Origin: Eucalyptus grandis
Taxonomy: Eukaryota > Streptophyta > Magnoliopsida > Myrtales > Myrtaceae
Reading direction: 5' to 3'
NCBI RefSeq assembly: GCF_016545825.1
Contig: NC_052614.1
Span: 37,480,072 to 37,544,071, forward strand
Length of the DNA stretch: 64,000 nt
Shown here: positions 62,422 to 64,000 of the stretch, piece after piece
Layout of the letters: each line of letters begins with the position of its first letter
Position numbering within the stretch: position 1 is the stretch's first letter
Position numbers and translations under genes: made by a program
The notes under the pieces: generated by a model
Database searches by the model: none
The model's input: only the letters and a program-made list of their open reading frames with translations
What the model was told of the DNA's origin: nothing

Positions 62422-63595
62422 TATCAAGGCCCGTAGGCTAATTTAGTATACTAATAATGCTCACTCTAAGCTAATAAAGTATACTGCTCACACTAAGTTG
62501 ACATATCAAGGCCCATAGACTGATATAGTATACTGTTCTCACCAACTGAGAATTTCACTATTTTTATCACGCCCGATAAAATAATCGTACATAGGTACAT
62601 GGTCGGCCTTAGTCAAAATACCAGATTATCCCTTTTGAAAATCTCACTAATTATAACAGTCCAAAAACACATTTTTGGCATTGTAAACTGACGCGTGGTA
62701 TTTTCTAATTAAATACTTAAAATATTCAATTTTGGGATAAATTCCCAAAATTACAAATTCCACTCAAATCACACAAAATAGCATTCAATTAAATAAACTA
62801 ATCACACCATTGCAATCAGCACGAAATTCCGATCACCGACTATCCTAGTCTAATTTCCGGAAAATAATAATTTATTAAATAAATACCAAAATGAATTAAA
62901 TAAATACATTTAATTACCGTAAATGCAACTTAGACCGGAAAAACCTAATTAAATACTGAAACGGGCCTAGAAAATTCCTAAACCAATCTAGATAAAAACT
63001 ACCATCTATCTAGTCGCTAATTAAGCTGGTCTAACCACCTAACTTGCATAAACAGGTAATTAAATTGCTAATCCATTCTAACTAACCACCTAAACTCTAA
63101 TTAACTTAAACTAATCAACCCTTAAGCATAATTAACTCCTGAAGCAAAGTTTAGTGAGTAAACTCACCGATTTTGAAATCCGATGAGTCCACAACGACGA
63201 GGACGTGAAGGTGGGCAACAAACTCGAAAGCGAGGGCACCAAGCGAGGTCGGGAAAGGGTCTAAGGTAGGCCAAACAATACATGGCTTCATGCTGGGTTC
63301 AGATTTTGTATGGCGGGCCAAGAGGCCTATTGTGATGGTTGTCTTGGGTCGAAACAGTGAAGGGTGAGCAGACGTGTTGAAGCGGGGTTGAGCGGCCAAC
63401 GATGGGTGACGGCAGCGACCTGAATGGCAATCACGACGGTGAAACTAGCTCGGGATGGTAGGGGGTGACGGCCAGGCAACGACAAGGCTGTGGGATGGCA
63501 AGATGAGCAGGCGAGGCTTGTGAGGGTGCGACGAGAGCGCGATAGCGGCTTGCTGGCTATTTGACCGGCAGCAAGAGGTGTCGACGATGGAGGGG

Positions 63596-64000
63596 TAGGG
63601 GTGAGCATGGTCCGGGTTGGTCTGGGCCACCCCCTAACCCTAGGGCCGACCCATACAGTGTTGGTCCTCAATTTTTAGGACCGAGGACCGACCCTATTGA
63701 GCCTGGGACCAAGGACCGGACCGACCCAATGGGTTCGGTCCGGTTCCAGGGTCAACCCCGGACCGATCGATAATTTTTTTCTTCTTATTTTTTATACTCC
63801 CTAAAAAAGCAAATCTACAAATTCAAATTACACATCCATCGATAATGCGGTATTGTGCAACTAAACTATAAATACCAATACATATTTAGCAAATTTAAGA
63901 TGACACAATAATAGAAATTTCGTACCTATTAACCGCTCATCGAGATATGGGGCAAGATGAAAAGTTTTTGTAATCATCTATCTTTAATATTCATAACACC
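63596..64000. mobile_element. Start of a probable hAT-like non-autonomous element
   Basis: Comparison with the other E LTR (near 46921) shows foreign sequence beginning after 'gatggagggg'. It opens TAGGGGTGAGCATGG, similar to the TAGGG/CAGGG termini typical of plant hAT elements. It is followed by many 'ggtccgg', 'ggaccga' and 'ccggacc' words that can pair with each other (63610-63770), then AT-rich sequence. The other end and the target duplication lie outside the window, so the class is tentative. Confidence 0.45.

Larger units (their letters stand above)
43876..64000 (-). mobile_element. Element E: old chromovirus, minus strand, running off the window
   Basis: The 3' LTR is 43876-51585 (with inserts), the polypurine tract 51586-51600, pol and gag 51600-56311, the primer site 56492-56503, and the 5' LTR from 56516 to beyond 64000. 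The first LTR base is changed (CGTCACGCC against TGTCACGCC at 56516). The target duplication cannot be tested because the right end is outside the window. Five later insertions sit in its LTRs, so it is one of the older layers. Confidence 0.85.
56516..64000 (-). mobile_element. Element E 5' LTR with three insertions, truncated by the window
   Basis: The segment begins TGTCACGCCCTGATCC and follows 43876 onward. It is interrupted by the MITE at 57477-58638, solo LTR G at 58841-62421 and a probable hAT-like element from about 63596. It resumes with matching text after each closed insertion. The AT-rich stretch (62700-63150) and the 'ttttgaaatccgatgagtcc' stretch at 63170 align with the other LTR at 46000-46530. 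Confidence 0.85.

Overview
This window looks like repeat-rich, gene-poor nuclear DNA from a flowering plant, most likely a dicot. I found no intact host gene, no rRNA, no tRNA and no CRISPR. Nearly everything is Ty3/gypsy retrotransposon sequence of the chromovirus type. The order is gag, protease, reverse transcriptase, RNase H, integrase, then a chromodomain-like tail, with LTRs of about 3.2-3.8 kb. Long LTRs plus the chromodomain-like tail point to the Tekay/Del clade. The primer binding site matches the 3' end of initiator tRNA-Met. I cannot name the species.

Layout. 1-1842 is the 3' part of a plus-strand LTR. It appears to sit in an older minus-strand LTR whose remainder runs to 5081. 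5082-7341 is non-coding flank with two short tandem duplications. 7342-40888 is element B (plus strand), bounded by a perfect 5-bp target duplication, ATTGT. B was split twice. Element C (minus, 8768-20884) lies inside B's 5' LTR. Element A (minus, 22077-33311) lies inside B's gag. Removing A and C leaves a B of about 10.2 kb. 40889-43875 is flank holding a MITE (40926-41803), a degenerate minisatellite and a short Gly/His-rich reading frame (43627-43854).

43876 to the window end is element E (minus), whose 5' LTR runs off the right edge. Its 3' LTR (43876-51585) carries a PIF/Harbinger-like MITE and the solo LTR F. Its 5' LTR (56516 onward) carries a second MITE with a very GC-rich core, the solo LTR G, and the start of a probable hAT-like element at about 63596.

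State of the elements. C is the youngest-looking: one 940-codon frame covers protease to integrase with catalytic residues in place. It is still dead, by one frameshift and three nonsense changes, all of C-to-T type on one strand or the other. A, B and E are heavily decayed. B and E share an unusual Asp-Leu-Gly in place of the protease Asp-Thr/Ser-Gly, and A's decayed site is compatible with the same ancestor. The relative order is B before C and A, and E before F, G and its MITEs. No novel functional system was found. The value of the window is a well-resolved nesting history plus several structural oddities in LTRs and MITEs.
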